DNA of 64,000 nt from Leifsonia sp. Leaf264. Its GTDB lineage: Bacteria > Actinomycetota > Actinomycetes > Actinomycetales > Microbacteriaceae. The notes beneath the pieces were generated by a model, which saw only the letters and a list, made by a program, of their open reading frames with translations, was not told the DNA's origin and did not search any database. The translations under genes were made by a program, and so were the position numbers. Where the stretch lies: contig NZ_LMMR01000007.1 of the NCBI RefSeq assembly GCF_001422325.1, positions 427,539 through 491,538 on the forward strand, in the 5' to 3' direction. Positions 61,899 to 64,000 of the stretch are shown here, one piece after another; within the stretch, counting starts at the first letter, position 1, and each line of letters begins with the position of its first letter.

Positions 61899-63517
61899 AC
61901 GCCACCACCGGAACCACGGATGCCGCCCGCACGGCGATCCTCGACGGCCGCACCTCGCTCGGCATCGAGTTCGGATCCACCCGCATCAAGGCCTGCCTCA
62001 TCGGCGAGGACCCGAGCGACGTTCTCGCCGTCGGCAGCCACGAGTGGGAGAACCAGTTCGTCGACCGCGTCTGGACCTACTCCATCGACTCCGTGTGGGC
62101 CGGCCTGCAGGCCGCCTACGCCGACCTCGTCGCCCAGGTGCGCAGCCGCTACGACGTGGAGCCCGCGACGTTCGGCGCCATCGGCGTCTCGGCGATGATG
62201 CACGGCTACCTCGCATTCGACGCCGACGACGAGCTGCTGGTTCCGTTCCGTACCTGGCGCAACACCTCGACGGGTCCCGCCGCCGCCGAGCTCAGCGAGG
62301 CCTTCGGCGTGAACATCCCGCTGCGCTGGTCGATCGCCCACCTGCACCAGGCTGTGCTCGACCACGAGGCCCACGTCCCCGACGTCGCCTTCGTCACCAC
62401 CCTCGCCGGTTACGTGCACTGGCGCCTCACCGGGCGCAAGGTGATCGGCGTCGGCGACGCCTCCGGCATGTTCCCGATCGATGCGGCCACCCACGACTAC
62501 GACGCCGGCCTCATCGCGATCTACGACGGCCTGGTCGCCGAGCGGGCTCCGCAGCTCCGCATCTCCGAACTCCTCCCCGAGGCCCTTCCCGCAGGCGAGT
62601 CCGGCGGAGCACTGACTGAGGCCGGCGCCGCGCTGCTCGACCCGTCCGGTGCACTGAAGCCCGGCGCGCCGCTCTGCCCGCCCGAGGGCGACGCCGGCAC
62701 AGGCATGGTCGCGACCAACTCGGTCGCTCCGCGCACCGGCAACGTCAGTGCCGGCACCAGCATCTTCGCCATGGTCGTGCTCGAGGGTCCGCTCGAGCAG
62801 GTCCACCACGAGCTCGACCTCGTCACGACTCCGGCCGGCGACCCCGTCGCGATGGTGCACTGCAACAACGGCGCCAGCGAGCTGGCCGCATGGGTCAGCC
62901 TGTTCACCCGCTTCGCTGCAGCATCCGGTGCTCCAGTCGACAGCGATGCCGCCTTCGGTGTGCTGCTCCGGGAAGCCCTCGACGGAGAGGCGGATGCCGG
63001 TGGCATCATCGCCTACAACCACCTCGCCGGGGAGCCCATCGCCGGACTCTCCGAGGGGCGCCCGCTCGTCGTGCGCACCCCCGACAGCGACTTCACCCTC
63101 GCCAACTTCATGCGCGCGCAGGTCTACGGCGTCTACGGCACCCTCAGCCTCGGCATGCGCGTGCTGGCCGACGAGGGCGTCGCCCTCGACAGGATGTTCG
63201 CCCACGGTGGCATCTTCCGCACCGCCGGCGTCGCCCAGCGCCTGCTCGCCGGCGCACTCGACGCTCCAGTCGCCATCGGCGAGACCGCGTCGGAAGGCGG
63301 AGCCTGGGGCATCGCCGTGCTCGCGTCGTACCTCACCGCACGCTCGGGCGCCGCATCCGCACCCGATCTCGGCGTCTATCTGAACGAGCACGTCTTCGCC
63401 GACGCCGGGTTCGACACCGTCGATCCTGATCCTGAGGACGTCGCCGGGTTCGCCGCCTTCCTCGACCGTTATCGGGCCGGCCTCGCGGCCGAGGCCGCCG
63501 CCGTGCAGGCGCTCTGA
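61895..63517 (+). CDS. araB: FGGY-family sugar kinase, probable L-ribulokinase
   Basis: This 540-residue FGGY kinase has the N-terminal phosphate motif [15 protein letters not shown], the substrate region [11 protein letters not shown] and the C-terminal GTSIFAM and [12 protein letters not shown] blocks. By sequence it differs from classical E. coli AraB and could be read as a xylulokinase-like protein. Its place between araD and araA, with ATGA coupling to araD, makes L-ribulokinase the best call. Confidence 0.85.
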   Translation: MNATTGTTDAARTAILDGRTSLGIEFGSTRIKACLIGEDPSDVLAVGSHEWENQFVDRVWTYSIDSVWAGLQAAYADLVAQVRSRYDVEPATFGAIGVSAMMHGYLAFDADDELLVPFRTWRNTSTGPAAAELSEAFGVNIPLRWSIAHLHQAVLDHEAHVPDVAFVTTLAGYVHWRLTGRKVIGVGDASGMFPIDAATHDYDAGLIAIYDGLVAERAPQLRISELLPEALPAGESGGALTEAGAALLDPSGALKPGAPLCPPEGDAGTGMVATNSVAPRTGNVSAGTSIFAMVVLEGPLEQVHHELDLVTTPAGDPVAMVHCNNGASELAAWVSLFTRFAAASGAPVDSDAAFGVLLREALDGEADAGGIIAYNHLAGEPIAGLSEGRPLVVRTPDSDFTLANFMRAQVYGVYGTLSLGMRVLADEGVALDRMFAHGGIFRTAGVAQRLLAGALDAPVAIGETASEGGAWGIAVLASYLTARSGAASAPDLGVYLNEHVFADAGFDTVDPDPEDVAGFAAFLDRYRAGLAAEAAAVQAL

Positions 63518-63579
63518 CCGAGCGCCGCGCAGGCAACCGCAGACAACCGACACCGACCACAGCACCAGGAGAACCGCAC

Positions 63580-64000
63580 ATGACCCGCACCGCCCTCACC
63601 ACCTCCCTCGAGCAGTACGAGGTCTGGTTCCTCACCGGAAGCCAGGGCCTGTACGGCGAGGAGACGCTGCGTCAGGTGGCCGAGCAGTCGCGCGCCATCT
63701 CCGACGAGCTCGGCGGCGGCGTTCCGGTCAAGGTCGTCTGGAAGCCCGTGCTCACCGACTCGGACAGCATCCGTCGCACGGCCCTCGAGGTCAACGCGGC
63801 CGACAACGTGATCGGCGTCATCGCGTGGATGCACACCTTCAGCCCGGCCAAGATGTGGATCGCCGGCCTCGACGCATTGCAGAAGCCGCTGCTGCACCTG
63901 CACACGCAGGCCAACGTCGAGCTGCCGTGGGGCGAGATCGACTTCGACTTCATGAACCTCAACCAGGCCGCGCACGGCGACCGCGAGTTCGGCTACATCC
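63580..64000 (+). CDS. araA: L-arabinose isomerase (partial)
   Basis: About 140 N-terminal codons are present before the right edge; the full protein is about 500 residues. The start is typical of Ara[31 protein letters not shown] and [14 protein letters not shown]. The enzyme converts L-arabinose to L-ribulose. CAGGAG lies 8 bases before the ATG at 63580, 62 bp after araB. Confidence 0.95.
   Translation, partial: MTRTALTTSLEQYEVWFLTGSQGLYGEETLRQVAEQSRAISDELGGGVPVKVVWKPVLTDSDSIRRTALEVNAADNVIGVIAWMHTFSPAKMWIAGLDALQKPLLHLHTQANVELPWGEIDFDFMNLNQAAHGDREFGYI

Noticed and set aside
61895-63517. Xylulokinase (xylB) as the name for the FGGY kinase
   Set aside because: The kinase lies between araD and araA with translational coupling, which favours L-ribulokinase, though sequence alone does not exclude xylulokinase.

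Overview
The window is GC-rich (mostly G/C at third codon positions), densely coded actinobacterial chromosome. Several features point to the family Microbacteriaceae: a type VII secretion (T7SS) core, many leaderless genes, LacI/ROK-controlled sugar importers, and strong enrichment of the word GCATCC/GGATGC. The family assignment is inference from these features, not from a database search. No tRNA, rRNA, CRISPR array, insertion sequence or prophage block was seen.

Layout. (1) 1-13013: an ESX-like T7SS locus. eccD-eccB run leftward (eccB is cut by the edge). Two WXG100 proteins, a small helical protein, a mycosin, a Gly/Pro-rich WXG-type substrate, a second EccD-like protein, an RDD-FHA membrane protein and a three-ATPase EccC run rightward. 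No EccE is visible. (2) 13122-16335: a leftward set with a 4-TM protein, a medium-chain oxidoreductase, an alpha/beta hydrolase and a YqaJ-type nuclease. (3) 16436-25805: a ROK regulator divergent from a seven-gene sugar operon (Gfo/Idh oxidoreductase, RbsA-type ATPase, two permeases, lipoprotein binding protein, two TIM-barrel epimerases). (4) 25867-31285: a pentapeptide-repeat protein and a MacB-type ABC pair divergent from an OmpR-type two-component system, with 11-bp-phased boxes between them. (5) 31518-33774: a detached T7SS-substrate-like module (YbaB-like, EspC-like and WXG-plus-TM proteins, and a 4-TM protein). (6) 33775-36561: a DHA2 efflux pump with two tandem MarR paralogues. (7) 36704-37980: rplJ-rplL with L10 leader and terminators. 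(8) 38047-39809: an autoregulated MarR-MFS pair. (9) 39977-44672: a LacI regulator and an ABC sugar importer without its own ATPase. (10) 44830-46740: an ABC exporter. (11) 46850-49492: cystathionine beta-synthase and gamma-synthase/lyase behind a Cys-codon leader peptide. (12) 49588-55213: two SnoaL-like proteins, an APC permease coupled to a cyclase-family hydrolase, an aldo/keto reductase and an MFS pump. (13) 55396-64000: a LacI regulator, the mmsA-mmsB-chvE importer, and araD-araB-araA (araA cut by the right edge), which together look like L-arabinose uptake and catabolism.

The most noteworthy items are: a predicted cysteine-responsive attenuator at 46850-46960, in which Cys codons of a leaderless leader peptide are complementary to the Shine-Dalgarno region of the next gene; a T7SS core with two different EccD proteins and its FHA domain on a separate RDD protein; the detached T7SS substrate module; and several well-defined operator arrays for OmpR, MarR, ROK and LacI regulators.
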